Below, one piece after another: positions 44,644 to 53,423 of a stretch of 59,094 nucleotides of DNA. The first letter of the stretch is position 1. Every line of letters starts with the position of its first letter. The position numbers and the translations under genes are program-made. Origin of the DNA: Saprospiraceae bacterium (GTDB lineage Bacteria > Bacteroidota > Bacteroidia > Chitinophagales > Saprospiraceae); assembly GCA_019694295.1 (NCBI GenBank), contig JAIBCG010000010.1, positions 1 to 59,094 on the forward strand, in the 5' to 3' direction. Below the pieces are notes generated by a model. It saw only the letters and a list, made by a program, of their open reading frames with translations. It was not told where the DNA came from and did not search any database.

Positions 44644-46344
44644 TTAGCTAACTTCTTTCAACCATTTTATCTGACCTTCCAACTCGTAACCATCTAATCT
44701 GTTGGCATAAAAAATAACAACAGGTAAATCATTGATAATTAATTTATTATTGCGTTGTTCTTCCTTCATTGGTTTAATGACATGATAATTACCTCCGAAG
44801 CGTAATGCATGTTCAATTATTTTATCTGCAGTCATTTTAAAATGTTCTGAAAGATGAAAAATGCCTTCCTTTTCCTTTTGTCTAAATATTTGCAATAAAA
44901 GTTGAGCATTTTCATACAACAAGGCTCTATCCACCCACCATCCTTTTACCGGCATACGAAGAATGTCGAATATTTCACTTGTATCATGCCTTTCCTTTAG
45001 AAGATTGACAACTAAATAGCATAGAAAATTTGTAGGCAAAAGAATATTTTCCCTTAGAAACATCTCTCCTATTTTCTTACCCAAAAGTTTTGTGTATTCC
45101 GACTCGCGTTGTTCGTCTTTATTGACCTTTCCGTTTAGTTCAAAATATGATTTGACCTGAATGATATTTCCGTATTTGTCCATGCTGCCGCCATTGTGGT
45201 CAACCACATTTCCAATCACATCAATAGGTTCTCCAAATGAAAAGAAAACATCATTTTTTCTAAAAATCAGATTTCTGGCAAACTTCAAGATCTTAAAGAA
45301 ATCACAATTTCTTTTAATCTTAGAAGTATATTGTTCGCGACCAGAACGTTTAAGGTGTTGTTCTATTAACATTCCGGCTTCTAGAACAGTCTCGTATGAA
45401 ACTACCAGCGGTACGATAAATATTTTGTTATTGTGCCCTTTTTCAAGTGAAGAACGCTGAGCATCGATGACGCTACCAAGCAAGCCTAGTTTAAGTCGGG
45501 TCTCTACTATTCCATCACGTGACCGTGTGCCACCAGGGAAGAAAATAGAATTGGTACCATCTTCTACCGAGATACTTGCCATGTTTTTAAGTGTGTCAAG
45601 ATAAATCGGATTCTTTTTCCTTCTGTCCACACGGTATGCGCCAAGTCGATTCATATAAAAAGCTGCCAAGCTATTGTTGTATAAATTAAGTCCGGCACCA
45701 TACGAAAATGCAGGTAGTTTGGTGACTTGGTCAATCATATACCCAATGAGTATCGAATCGAGATTAGACGAATGTGTAGGCAGAATGACAACCGTACCGT
45801 GTTTGAACAGTTGTTTTATTTTTGAGATATCACCTTTTACATGAAAATGTCTGAGGCATCTGATACGTGCTCTTCTTTGGGCGAAAAAATCAAGAAAACT
45901 AAAATGATCAAAAAGACCTTTAAAAAATACTGTTAAAAATTTTCTGGCAAAGAAAAAAGTTTCGATATTAAAGTTCCCAACGATTTCTTCAGTATATCTT
46001 CTTATGAGTTTTTCTATATTCTCTAATAATTTTTGCTTTTGCTCTTGTTTATCTTCAATGCGAAGTGCCTGTTCCAATTTTCTTTTCGATTTGTTCCAGA
46101 AAACATGTTCATTGGGTGGATCGACTTTCCAGGGTTCGGCTTTTAATCTTTGTCTTTCGAGATAAATAGATTTATTGATAACAGATTCGAGCGATTCGTT
46201 GTCCATCGCTTGATATTTGCTAAGTGTTTCCTCAATAATTTCTTCTACCAGCTCTCCCCTTCTCTTATCCTGGATGGCTATGGGCCATTTTTCAAGACCC
46301 AGGTGTTCCTTTGATTTGAGCGGATTAATTGATTTTGTTTTCAT
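44644..46344 (-). CDS. PlsB-like glycerol-3-phosphate / lysophosphatidate acyltransferase
   Basis: A large acyltransferase of about 566 residues with an N-terminal helical region (about 1-170) and a central acyltransferase core. Motif I is PTHSSNLDSILIGY (catalytic His and Asp, HxxxxD). Motif II is LGAYRVDRRKKNPIYLDTL. Motif III is FFPGGTRSRDG, and motif IV is VPLVVSYETVLEAG. In the usual AGPAT motif III is FPEGTRS; here Gly replaces Glu. Downstream lies a long mostly hydrophilic C-terminal domain (about 380-566). It would start membrane phospholipid synthesis on the inner membrane. I use the ATG ending at 46344, 20 bases inside the 3' end of the engB gene; the TTG seven codons upstream is weaker. 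Confidence 0.85.
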   Translation of the reverse strand: MKTKSINPLKSKEHLGLEKWPIAIQDKRRGELVEEIIEETLSKYQAMDNESLESVINKSIYLERQRLKAEPWKVDPPNEHVFWNKSKRKLEQALRIEDKQEQKQKLLENIEKLIRRYTEEIVGNFNIETFFFARKFLTVFFKGLFDHFSFLDFFAQRRARIRCLRHFHVKGDISKIKQLFKHGTVVILPTHSSNLDSILIGYMIDQVTKLPAFSYGAGLNLYNNSLAAFYMNRLGAYRVDRRKKNPIYLDTLKNMASISVEDGTNSIFFPGGTRSRDGIVETRLKLGLLGSVIDAQRSSLEKGHNNKIFIVPLVVSYETVLEAGMLIEQHLKRSGREQYTSKIKRNCDFFKILKFARNLIFRKNDVFFSFGEPIDVIGNVVDHNGGSMDKYGNIIQVKSYFELNGKVNKDEQRESEYTKLLGKKIGEMFLRENILLPTNFLCYLVVNLLKERHDTSEIFDILRMPVKGWWVDRALLYENAQLLLQIFRQKEKEGIFHLSEHFKMTADKIIEHALRFGGNYHVIKPMKEEQRNNKLIINDLPVVIFYANRLDGYELEGQIKWLKEVS

Positions 46345-46957
46345 GAATGTGTTTTTCAAAAGCAATCAAAACATTTTCTATATAGTTCCATACTTCTTCT
46401 TTTCCTCGTTTATTCTCTGCTGACGTAATGATTATATCAGGCATGTTCTGAAAATCCTGTTGCAAAATACCTTTCATTTCTTGAATATTCTTCATAATTT
46501 GGTTCATTTTAATCTTATCGGCTTTTGTATATACCAATGCGAATGGGAGACCATTTTCTGCACACCATCTAATAAATTCAACATCAATCTTTTGTGGCTC
46601 AAGTCTGCAATCAATCAAGATAAAAATGCAAGTCAGATTTTCTCTGTTCAATAAATAATATTCGGTCATTTTGCTCCATGACTCACGCAGTTTTTGAGAG
46701 ACTTTGGCATATCCGAAGCCAGGCAAATCAATAATCTTTAAGCGTTTGTTTATGTCAAATACATTGATGAGCTGAGTTTTGCCGGGTGTTGATGATACCT
46801 TGGCTAGCTTGTCATGATTGCATAACATGTTTATCAGAGACGATTTACCGACATTAGACCTGCCTATAAACGCAAACTCCGGAATCAAATCGGAAGGCAT
46901 TTTATCCGCTTTTGGAAAAGACCCAATAAATTCTATTTCTTTAATAATCATGGCCAT
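46325..46957 (-). CDS. engB: EngB/YsxC-like ribosome-biogenesis GTPase
   Basis: A 210-residue TRAFAC GTPase needed for 50S subunit assembly. G1 is FIGRSNVGKSSLINML (about 32-40), the switch I region is VSSTPGKTQLINVF, G3 is DLPGFGYAKVSQ, G4 is YTKADK and the C-terminal arm ends ...HIHENKIN. Two ATGs start it (46957, 46951); the first gives MAMIIKEIEF. The gene lies 12 bases after the permease gene and overlaps the acyltransferase start by 20 bases, so it is in the middle of a long minus-strand operon. Confidence 0.95.
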   Translation of the reverse strand: MAMIIKEIEFIGSFPKADKMPSDLIPEFAFIGRSNVGKSSLINMLCNHDKLAKVSSTPGKTQLINVFDINKRLKIIDLPGFGYAKVSQKLRESWSKMTEYYLLNRENLTCIFILIDCRLEPQKIDVEFIRWCAENGLPFALVYTKADKIKMNQIMKNIQEMKGILQQDFQNMPDIIITSAENKRGKEEVWNYIENVLIAFEKHIHENKIN

Positions 46958-46969
46958 GTAGATTTAATA

Positions 46970-48025
46970 TTAATTCACTTTTATTCTAGGGTCAACTTTG
47001 GTATATAACATGTCAACCACAAGGTTAATAATAATGAAAAATATACATACTGTAATAAGTGTACCCAAAATGACAGGAATGTCAAAACTTGTCAATGAAG
47101 AAATGGTCAAATCACCGATACCTTTAAAATTGAATATTGATTCGACAAAATATGAGCCGGCAATTAGGGTCGCCAACCAACCTGATGAAGCAGAAATAAT
47201 GGTAATACTTGCATTGGGCAATGCATGTCTGTACAATAGACTTACTAACCGAACACCTTTTGCCTTTGCAGTTTTGATATATTCCTGGTTCATGACATCG
47301 AGAAATGCACTGCGGGATAGTTGAGTAATCATGGCTACCGGTCTGATGCCAAGTGCCAATACTGGTAAAATGAGGTTGCGAATACGAATCTCTTCGTTCC
47401 CCAAATCATTCAATTCTATTATACTGCCTTGTACATCCAAACCTGTAAGACTAGACCAAACGTATCCGAAAAATACTGCGAACATTATGGCCGGAATATA
47501 ACTTGGTAGGCTCACACCAAGGGTTGAAAAAGCAATAATTGCCCTGTCGGCCATTTTGTCTCGGTTTAATGCACAAATAATGCCAAGTGGAATCCCGATC
47601 AGTAATGCAAATAATAAGGAAGCAAACGCAAGAATCAGCGTCTTGGGCAAGGCCTCTCCTATCAGTTCTGAAACTTTTCTGCCTGATTGGAACGACTCTC
47701 GAAGGTAAGGCATTTTCAAAACCAAAGAATGTGTACTTGACAAACTAAGAGCCGATTTTGTAACCGGTAATTCTGACAGTTCTGAAGTCCTGTAAATAGA
47801 TATCGGTGAAATGTCATTTATATAATACATTAATTGTACAGGAAGAGGTTTGTCGAGGCCGAGTCTTTCTTTTTTCTTCTCAATTGTTCCGGCATCAGCC
47901 ATTTGCCCAAAACTCAATCTTGTAGGATCTACCGGTGCCAGATATATAATAGATGATACCGTAATGATTACCATCAACAATACAACTATACTATACATCA
48001 ACTTGTAAATCAACTGACTGAACAT
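46970..48025 (-). CDS. OppB/DppB-type ABC transporter permease, without neighbours for the other components
   Basis: A 351-residue inner-membrane permease of the peptide/nickel (BPD_transp_1) family with about six helices. An N-terminal helix (about 8-28) and an extended periplasmic loop with LAPVDPTRLSFGQ and LGLDKPLPVQLMYYIND come first. Then follow the permease core LPKTLILAFASLLFALLIGIPLGI, GVSLPSYIPAIMFAVFFGYVW and an EAA loop near QEYIKTAKAKGVRLVSLLYRHALPNASITII. Solute-binding, second permease and ATPase genes are not nearby. It lies 6 bases after selD and 12 before engB, so it is expressed with them, but a functional link to selenium is not evident. Confidence 0.85.
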   Translation of the reverse strand: MFSQLIYKLMYSIVVLLMVIITVSSIIYLAPVDPTRLSFGQMADAGTIEKKKERLGLDKPLPVQLMYYINDISPISIYRTSELSELPVTKSALSLSSTHSLVLKMPYLRESFQSGRKVSELIGEALPKTLILAFASLLFALLIGIPLGIICALNRDKMADRAIIAFSTLGVSLPSYIPAIMFAVFFGYVWSSLTGLDVQGSIIELNDLGNEEIRIRNLILPVLALGIRPVAMITQLSRSAFLDVMNQEYIKTAKAKGVRLVSLLYRHALPNASITIISASSGWLATLIAGSYFVESIFNFKGIGDLTISSLTSFDIPVILGTLITVCIFFIIINLVVDMLYTKVDPRIKVN

Positions 48026-48031
48026 GATATC

Positions 48032-49087
48032 TTAAATGACTGATATAAGTGTTTCTTTTTTCTCTGTTATATAACCTACCGGCTTTAACTGGATATCAAA
48101 ATTCTGTATAAATGCCTCGAATTCATTCTGCCTTTCTTTTTGAACAGCAATCAGTAAGCCACCACTCGTCTGTGGGTCACACAATATGGCTTTACTTATG
48201 TCTGTAAGGCCGTCAATTTTGTGACCGTATGAATCAAAATTTCTGTTCGTGCCACCCGGAATACATTTTTCACTAAGATAAAATGCGAGTGCGTCCTTGT
48301 CAAGCTGAGGTACATCTCGATATACTACTGAAGCTGATACATTGCTTGCTACGCACATTTCACTCAGGTGACCCAGCAAACCAAACCCGGTTACGTCTGT
48401 CATTGCTTTTACATAATCAAGTTCTGCAAGATTCTGCCCAATTTTATTTAATTGAAGCATAGATTCTGGAGCAAGCCTCCTGTGTTCCTGTTTAATTTTT
48501 CCTTTTTTGACTGCTGTTGTAAGAATTCCAACGCCCAATGGTTTGGTAAGATATAGGAGGCAATCTTTAATATCGCCACCATTTTTCTTCATTTTTTGAA
48601 TGTTTACCCGGCCTGTTACAGCAAGACCGAATATTGGTTCCGGACTATCGATACTATGCCCGCCTGCCAATGGAATGCCAGCTTCGGTACATACTTGTCT
48701 GGCACCTTCAAGTACTTCGGATGCTACTTCTGGTGAAAGTTTGTCAATGGGCCAGCCAAGGATAGCAATCGCCATCATGGGTGAGCCACCCATAGCGTAT
48801 ATATCACTTATGGCATTGGTAGAGGCGATTTTTCCAAATTCACAAGCATCATCTACTATTGGCATAAAAAAATCAGTAGTGCTGATGATAGCCGTTCCGT
48901 CGCCAAGGTCCATGACTGCTGCATCGTCTTTTTCGGCATTCCCTACTAGTAAATGCGGAAATACAGGTACATTGCCAACATTGTGGTTTATGATTTTGTC
49001 CAGAATTTTGGGTGAAATTTTGCAACCACAACCAGCTCCATGGCTATATTGTGTTAGTTTAATTGAATCTGATATTTCTGTCTGCAT
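48032..49087 (-). CDS. selD: Selenide, water dikinase (selenophosphate synthetase)
   Basis: This 351-residue enzyme makes selenophosphate from selenide and ATP. The N-terminal [17 protein letters not shown] contains the catalytic Cys20 (Sec or Cys position), Cys22 and Lys23. The ATP-binding [34 protein letters not shown] and [20 protein letters not shown], and [16 protein letters not shown] complete the set. Cys is encoded at the catalytic position (no in-frame TGA), so no selenocysteine machinery is needed to make it. Its start overlaps mnmH by 29 bases. With mnmH next door and no selA/selB in the window, selenophosphate is likely used for tRNA selenouridine. Confidence 0.96.
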   Translation of the reverse strand: MQTEISDSIKLTQYSHGAGCGCKISPKILDKIINHNVGNVPVFPHLLVGNAEKDDAAVMDLGDGTAIISTTDFFMPIVDDACEFGKIASTNAISDIYAMGGSPMMAIAILGWPIDKLSPEVASEVLEGARQVCTEAGIPLAGGHSIDSPEPIFGLAVTGRVNIQKMKKNGGDIKDCLLYLTKPLGVGILTTAVKKGKIKQEHRRLAPESMLQLNKIGQNLAELDYVKAMTDVTGFGLLGHLSEMCVASNVSASVVYRDVPQLDKDALAFYLSEKCIPGGTNRNFDSYGHKIDGLTDISKAILCDPQTSGGLLIAVQKERQNEFEAFIQNFDIQLKPVGYITEKKETLISVI

Positions 49088-50093
49088 AATCTATGATTGT
49101 CTTGGTTTGTGCTTCAATATTTTCCCCATCAAGTGAAAGCTTATGAATATCCGGTGAAGTATTCACACTGAGATTATAGTCGTATGTTTTATCATAATAT
49201 TTCAATGCTACTTGTATGGCTTTCGTAAGGTCATCCACTTCAATGGCTTCTGTGGCTATTTTAAGATTTTGTCCTCCTATCCGTTTTTCAATTTTTTTGA
49301 AACTAGCTATCAGCTCTTCCTTTGAAAAATGTCCGTAATCATTCAGAATATTATTCAAGCGCTGCTTTTCACTCACTTCGATATTGAGTAAAGGAGCAGC
49401 TTTCATTTTATTCCATAACTCTTGAGCTATCACTATCCCGCCTATTAGACGGCTTTCATTTTCTACCCAGATTCTTTTTGCTTTGTCAAATTTTTGGAGA
49501 ACAGCTGCCACGTTATTTTCGAACTGTTCATTGGTAGGCGGCGACGATTCACCAAGGTGCCCGAATGCTGATCCTTTGTGTCTAGCTAATTCTTCCAGGT
49601 CTAAAACTTGCTCGCCCATATCACGGAGTGTGTGTATAAATCCAGTTTTACCCATACCGGTTCGCCCACCAAGTATGATTATTTTAAAGTCTTTGAAAAA
49701 TTCTGAATTGAGTATATTGCGTCTGTATTCTTTATATCCACCCTGTATATATTTCACATTAAAACCGGCAAAGCCTAACAGCCAGGCCATACTTTGACTG
49801 CGCTTGCCACCACGCCAACAATGTACTATTACGTCCTGAACTTTATACTTCTTAACTTGTTTGATAATCTCAGACATTTTTGGCCCAATGATATCCAGAC
49901 CCAATAAAAGTGCTTTTTCAGGCGACCTTTGTTTGTATTCAGTTCCGACCTGCGCCCTTTCGTCATTGGTGAACAAAGGAAGATTTACAGCACCAGGTAT
50001 GTGGCCGGCTTCATACTCAGCAGGTGACCTCACATCAAGTAGCAGGGCATCTGAGGGATTTAAAAGGAACTCATGTAGTGCAATATACTCCAA
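49059..50093 (-). CDS. mnmH: tRNA 2-selenouridine synthase
   Basis: A 344-residue enzyme (also SelU or YbbB) that converts 2-thiouridine at wobble U34 to 2-selenouridine through a geranyl intermediate. A rhodanese domain ([24 protein letters not shown]; Cys92 in [14 protein letters not shown]) is followed by a P-loop domain ([11 protein letters not shown], 142-150) and [18 protein letters not shown]. The only start that fits is TTG at 50091-50093; no ATG or GTG is in frame before an upstream stop. A TAACTTTA box near 50118 on the minus strand could serve as -7. It overlaps selD by 29 bases. The pair makes the selenouridine trait, and the mnm5 methyltransferase MnmD at 29120 acts on the same base. 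Confidence 0.92.
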   Translation of the reverse strand: MEYIALHEFLLNPSDALLLDVRSPAEYEAGHIPGAVNLPLFTNDERAQVGTEYKQRSPEKALLLGLDIIGPKMSEIIKQVKKYKVQDVIVHCWRGGKRSQSMAWLLGFAGFNVKYIQGGYKEYRRNILNSEFFKDFKIIILGGRTGMGKTGFIHTLRDMGEQVLDLEELARHKGSAFGHLGESSPPTNEQFENNVAAVLQKFDKAKRIWVENESRLIGGIVIAQELWNKMKAAPLLNIEVSEKQRLNNILNDYGHFSKEELIASFKKIEKRIGGQNLKIATEAIEVDDLTKAIQVALKYYDKTYDYNLSVNTSPDIHKLSLDGENIEAQTKTIIDYADRNIRFN

Positions 50094-50144
50094 GCTTTGT
50101 ATTTTTGTTAATTTCGAGCCATAAAGTTATAAAATAATTGACCA

Positions 50145-51746
50145 ATGAAGGTTGTCAAAACATCGTATGATAATATTACTGCCATTTCAAAGTTTGATCT
50201 GCAGTTTTTGAAATCTGACCAAGTACTTAAAAAATATTATGCATATACTTCTGATTTAGATGGTATTAAACAAGCTATATTAAACAAAAAATCGAATTAT
50301 AAATTCCGCAAACAATTAAGTGAAATTCTAAAAAGGCAACATGCAAATACAGAAGATAGTCGGGTCTTGGAAGCTATTCACACGCTGAAGCATGACAACT
50401 GTTTTTGTGTAACAGCAGCACATCAGCCTTGTCTGTTTGGAGGTCCCGCCTACTTTATTTATAAGATAGCTTCTACCATTCATCTTGCCAATACGCTTAC
50501 GCATCATTTCCCGGAGTACAAATTTGTACCCGTATTTTATCTCGGAAGTGAAGACCATGATTTTGAAGAAATTAATCATCTTAATCTATTCAATAATCGT
50601 ATTGTCTGGCAAAAGGAAAACCATTCAGGAGCAAGTGGCAGACTTACAACAGAAGGCTTGACTGATGTAGTACAAACCATTCTGAACCTTTTCGAAAACC
50701 AAACTGAAAAACGCGAAATCTTAAATATACTGCTCAACACATCACTTCATGAGCAGACATACAACTTGGTGATAAAACATTTTATTTACCAGCTATTCGG
50801 AGAATATGGACTTGTAGTCGTTGACCCAGATGATGTAGAGCTCAAACGTTTGATGATTCCTGCATTTAAAGATGAATTACTAAACCAAACTTCATCAAAA
50901 TTATTGCAGACTACTATATCACAGTTGGAAAGTGATAAAGTAAAGGTTCAGGCAAGAGGACGTGAAATCAATCTGTTTTATCTTAGAGATAATTTGCGTG
51001 AGCGAATCGTTATGGAAAATGGGCTTTTTCGGGCACTGAACACTGAATATTGTTTTACTGCCAGTGAAATGGAGAGCGAATTGCAGAATCATCCTGAAAG
51101 GTTTAGCCCCAATGTCATCCTTCGGCCCCTTTTCCAGGAAAGTATCTTACCTAACGTTGCCTTTGTTGGCGGAGGCGGAGAAATAGCATATTGGACAGAA
51201 CTTAAGCCAATATTTGAATATCATACTGTACAATATCCTGTATTGATTCGTCGGAATAGTGTTGCCATTATTGATATAACTACGCTCAATCGTCTTACAA
51301 AGGCTGGGATAGAAGTCAGTGACCTACAATACCCGTTTGAGAAAATCGAGCAGGATTATTTGCGAAAAAATTCGGAGATGCTGGATTTTTCAGAATACGA
51401 AAAAAGCATCAACACTATCTTAGAACAAATGTATGACATGGTGCAAATCTACGATCAGAACTCAACAGGCCGATTAATGGCTGATAAAAACATGATGGTT
51501 AATAAAATAACCGAATGGGAGAAAAAACTCAATAAGCAAATAATTTTGAAACATGAAACCAAACTGAATCAAATGAAATCTGCTTACGAGAAAATTTTTC
51601 CCGGTCAAAATTTACAAGAAAGAACCGATTCGTGTATTTGGTTAATCGCGCATTTCGGTACTGAAATTATTTCATTTCTTGTTCATAACCTTAATCCACT
51701 TGACAGACAGTTTATGTACTTGGTTCAGCAACCGGATGTTGAGTAG
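50145..51746 (+). CDS. bshC: Bacillithiol biosynthesis cysteine-adding enzyme
   Basis: A 533-residue protein that adds cysteine to glucosaminyl malate in the last step of bacillithiol synthesis. CVTAAHQPCLFGGPAYFIYKIASTIHLANTL, FVPVFYLGSEDHDFEEINHLNLF and FVGGGGEIAYWTELKPIFEYHTVQYPVLIRRNS are diagnostic of BshC, and a coiled-coil region (about 430-490) follows. The bacilliredoxin-like YtxJ is encoded at 29806. bshA and bshB are not in the window. The 3' end overlaps the convergent accD gene by 35 bases. Confidence 0.9.
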   Translation: MKVVKTSYDNITAISKFDLQFLKSDQVLKKYYAYTSDLDGIKQAILNKKSNYKFRKQLSEILKRQHANTEDSRVLEAIHTLKHDNCFCVTAAHQPCLFGGPAYFIYKIASTIHLANTLTHHFPEYKFVPVFYLGSEDHDFEEINHLNLFNNRIVWQKENHSGASGRLTTEGLTDVVQTILNLFENQTEKREILNILLNTSLHEQTYNLVIKHFIYQLFGEYGLVVVDPDDVELKRLMIPAFKDELLNQTSSKLLQTTISQLESDKVKVQARGREINLFYLRDNLRERIVMENGLFRALNTEYCFTASEMESELQNHPERFSPNVILRPLFQESILPNVAFVGGGGEIAYWTELKPIFEYHTVQYPVLIRRNSVAIIDITTLNRLTKAGIEVSDLQYPFEKIEQDYLRKNSEMLDFSEYEKSINTILEQMYDMVQIYDQNSTGRLMADKNMMVNKITEWEKKLNKQIILKHETKLNQMKSAYEKIFPGQNLQERTDSCIWLIAHFGTEIISFLVHNLNPLDRQFMYLVQQPDVE

Positions 51747-52599
51747 TTGTTTCTTTTTGTACAAAATAATTGAGTAGGTCTGACAATGTTGCTTTTAGAC
51801 TTTGTCTGTCAACGATTAAGTCAATGAACCCTTTTTCAAGGAGAAATTCGGCTGTCTGGAAGCCTTCCGGCAAATCTTTTTTAATGGTTTCACGAATAAC
51901 ACGAGGCCCTGCAAAACCAATGAGTGCTTCTGGCTCAGCCAGGTGTACATCACCTATCATTGCAAATGATGCTGTAACTCCGCCTGTAGTCGGGTCTGTC
52001 ATTAATGAAAAATATGGTAGCCCGGCAGTTGACAATTGTGTTAACTTGGCAGTAGTTTTTGCCATTTGCATTAGGGAAAATGCTGATTCCATCATTCTGG
52101 CACCACCCGATTTGGAAATTATCATGAATGGGCATTTTTGTTCAATAGCATAATCCACTCCTCTGGCTATTTTTTCTCCCATCACCGAGCCCATCGAACC
52201 ACCGATAAAGTTAAAATCCATTGCTGCAATGACCAACGGCTTTTTGTCCACTTTACCGTAAGCAACAGTCATGGAGTCAAGCAGATTAGTTTTTTTGACA
52301 GACTCTTCGAGCCTATCAGAATAACTCTTCATATCAACAAAATGAAGTATATCAACGGAAATGATATCTGCAAATAACTCTGTGTATTTCGAATTGTCGA
52401 ATATCAAATCGTAATAATCATGAGAACCTATACGGAAGTGATAATTGCAATTGGTGCATTTGAAGAAATTTTCCTCAAGTTGCTTTACTGAAAGTGTTGT
52501 TTTGCACTTGGGGCATATATTCCATAAACCATCAGGAACCTCTTTTTTGTTCTTGGTGTTAGTAGTAATCCCCTCCTTTAATCTTTTAAACCATCCCAT
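51712..52599 (-). CDS. accD: Acetyl-CoA carboxylase carboxyltransferase subunit beta
   Basis: This 295-residue subunit transfers carboxyl from biotin to acetyl-CoA to make malonyl-CoA, the feed for FabD. An N-terminal zinc ribbon (Cys29, Cys32, Cys48, Cys51; CPKC and CTNC) comes before the crotonase-like core, with MTVAYGKVDKKPLVIAAMDFNFIGGSMGSVMGEKIARGVDYAI, SKSGGARMMESAFSLMQMAKT and ASFAMIGDVHLAEPEALIGFAGPRVIRETI. The C-terminus QKETTTQHPVAEPST overlaps the 3' end of bshC. A TACCTTTG at 52629-52636 (minus strand) is a good -7 box without a clear partner. Confidence 0.95.
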   Translation of the reverse strand: MGWFKRLKEGITTNTKNKKEVPDGLWNICPKCKTTLSVKQLEENFFKCTNCNYHFRIGSHDYYDLIFDNSKYTELFADIISVDILHFVDMKSYSDRLEESVKKTNLLDSMTVAYGKVDKKPLVIAAMDFNFIGGSMGSVMGEKIARGVDYAIEQKCPFMIISKSGGARMMESAFSLMQMAKTTAKLTQLSTAGLPYFSLMTDPTTGGVTASFAMIGDVHLAEPEALIGFAGPRVIRETIKKDLPEGFQTAEFLLEKGFIDLIVDRQSLKATLSDLLNYFVQKETTTQHPVAEPST

Positions 52600-52802
52600 A
52601 ATCTAACAGTTGCAATATTAACAATTGTCAAAGGTATTAAAAAATGCCAAAAATTAATTAACTGGCTATGTTTTATCTTTTTAAAAGAATCTCAACGAAG
52701 AATCAATTTGTTGACTATTGCGCGCACTGATTAGTGAAACCCAACATGCGCACATTTCGAAACAACACGTAGATTTCAAACTTTTTTAAAAACCAAGGAC
52801 TG
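52600..52802. other. Short gap between accD and the HNH/AP2 gene
   Basis: About 200 bases containing a minus-strand TACCTTTG (52629-52636) for accD and a GC-rich palindromic patch near 52718-52755 (TGCGC...GCGCA) that could form only a 5-bp stem. No additional gene is visible. Confidence 0.4.
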
Positions 52803-53357
52803 CTAGTCTTTTCCTTGCTTGGTGTTAACTTTAATTTTGTTTTGCTTACCATCTTCACCAAAAAGCTCCATTGACTTCTTATTGTAAGCCATAGCAGCCT
52901 CTTCAGCTGTGTCATACATGCCAAGGTGGATGGTTTTCTTGTTCATCGAAATGACTGCACGGAACCTTTTGTTCTCACGATATACACCGGTGTAACCTTC
53001 TCGACTTTTAGTGACTCTCATCCTGCTGGCTACTGCCCTACTTCTGTAAGCAAGATTTTCAAGTCTGCAATCAAGTTTGTTACCATTCAATGCACCTACC
53101 AACTTTTTTTCTTTAGTTTTGGTCTTGGCAAGAAATTTTTCAGCAATTAGTTTGTGTAGGTAAATGGTTTCGTTTCTATAATCTCGGTAGCCTTCTTTCC
53201 AAGTGCGCTGAAATACTGCACAGCCGCTTGAATGCTTACGAAGATTGTTGATGAAATCGATTTTTACCAAATAAGGATCAGTAGTAAGGAATTCGTAAAC
53301 CTGATCATCCAGAAGTATTTCATCTTCTGCATTTTTTAGATTAATTTTGTACAGCAC
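52803..53357 (-). CDS. HNH-like / AP2-domain protein, putative DNA-binding relic of a homing endonuclease
   Basis: A 184-residue protein with two modules familiar from phage homing endonucleases. Residues about 57-105 resemble HNH_3: DYRNETIYLHKLIAEKFL (His68), LVGALNGNKLDCRLENL (Asn101). Residues about 118-170 resemble an AP2 DNA-binding domain: GYTGVYRENKRFRAVISMNKKTIHLGMYDTAEEAAMAYNKK. In active HNH enzymes the middle motif is V-x-H-x-N/D-G-N; here Ala89 takes the His position. The start is GTG at 53355-53357 and is preceded by a -7 box. Divergent from ribD. The protein may bind DNA without cutting it. An N-terminal 50 residues are unrecognised. Confidence 0.7.
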   Translation of the reverse strand: MLYKINLKNAEDEILLDDQVYEFLTTDPYLVKIDFINNLRKHSSGCAVFQRTWKEGYRDYRNETIYLHKLIAEKFLAKTKTKEKKLVGALNGNKLDCRLENLAYRSRAVASRMRVTKSREGYTGVYRENKRFRAVISMNKKTIHLGMYDTAEEAAMAYNKKSMELFGEDGKQNKIKVNTKQGKD

Positions 53358-53393
53358 TTTTTTTAATTTAGTGGGGTTATTAATAGTGTTTTA

Positions 53394-53409
53394 CAAAATT
53401 ATATATTTG
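53394..53409. promoter_or_regulatory. Abutting divergent -7 boxes for the HNH/AP2 gene and ribD
   Basis: On the minus strand TAATTTTG (53394-53401) faces the HNH/AP2 gene; on the plus strand TATATTTG (53402-53409) faces ribD. The two exact TAnnTTTG boxes touch. Neither has a clean TTTG 20 nt upstream. The ribD leader would be only about 10 nt. Confidence 0.6.
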
Positions 53410-53423
53410 ACATCATAATTGAA

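Noticed and set aside
48600..49136. 178-codon plus-strand frame opposite selD
   Set aside because: Overlaps two confident minus-strand genes (selD, mnmH) and shows no recognisable product.
52715..52924. 69-codon minus-strand frame at the end of the HNH/AP2 gene
   Set aside because: Different frame of the same coding stretch; no conserved content and no separate start signal.
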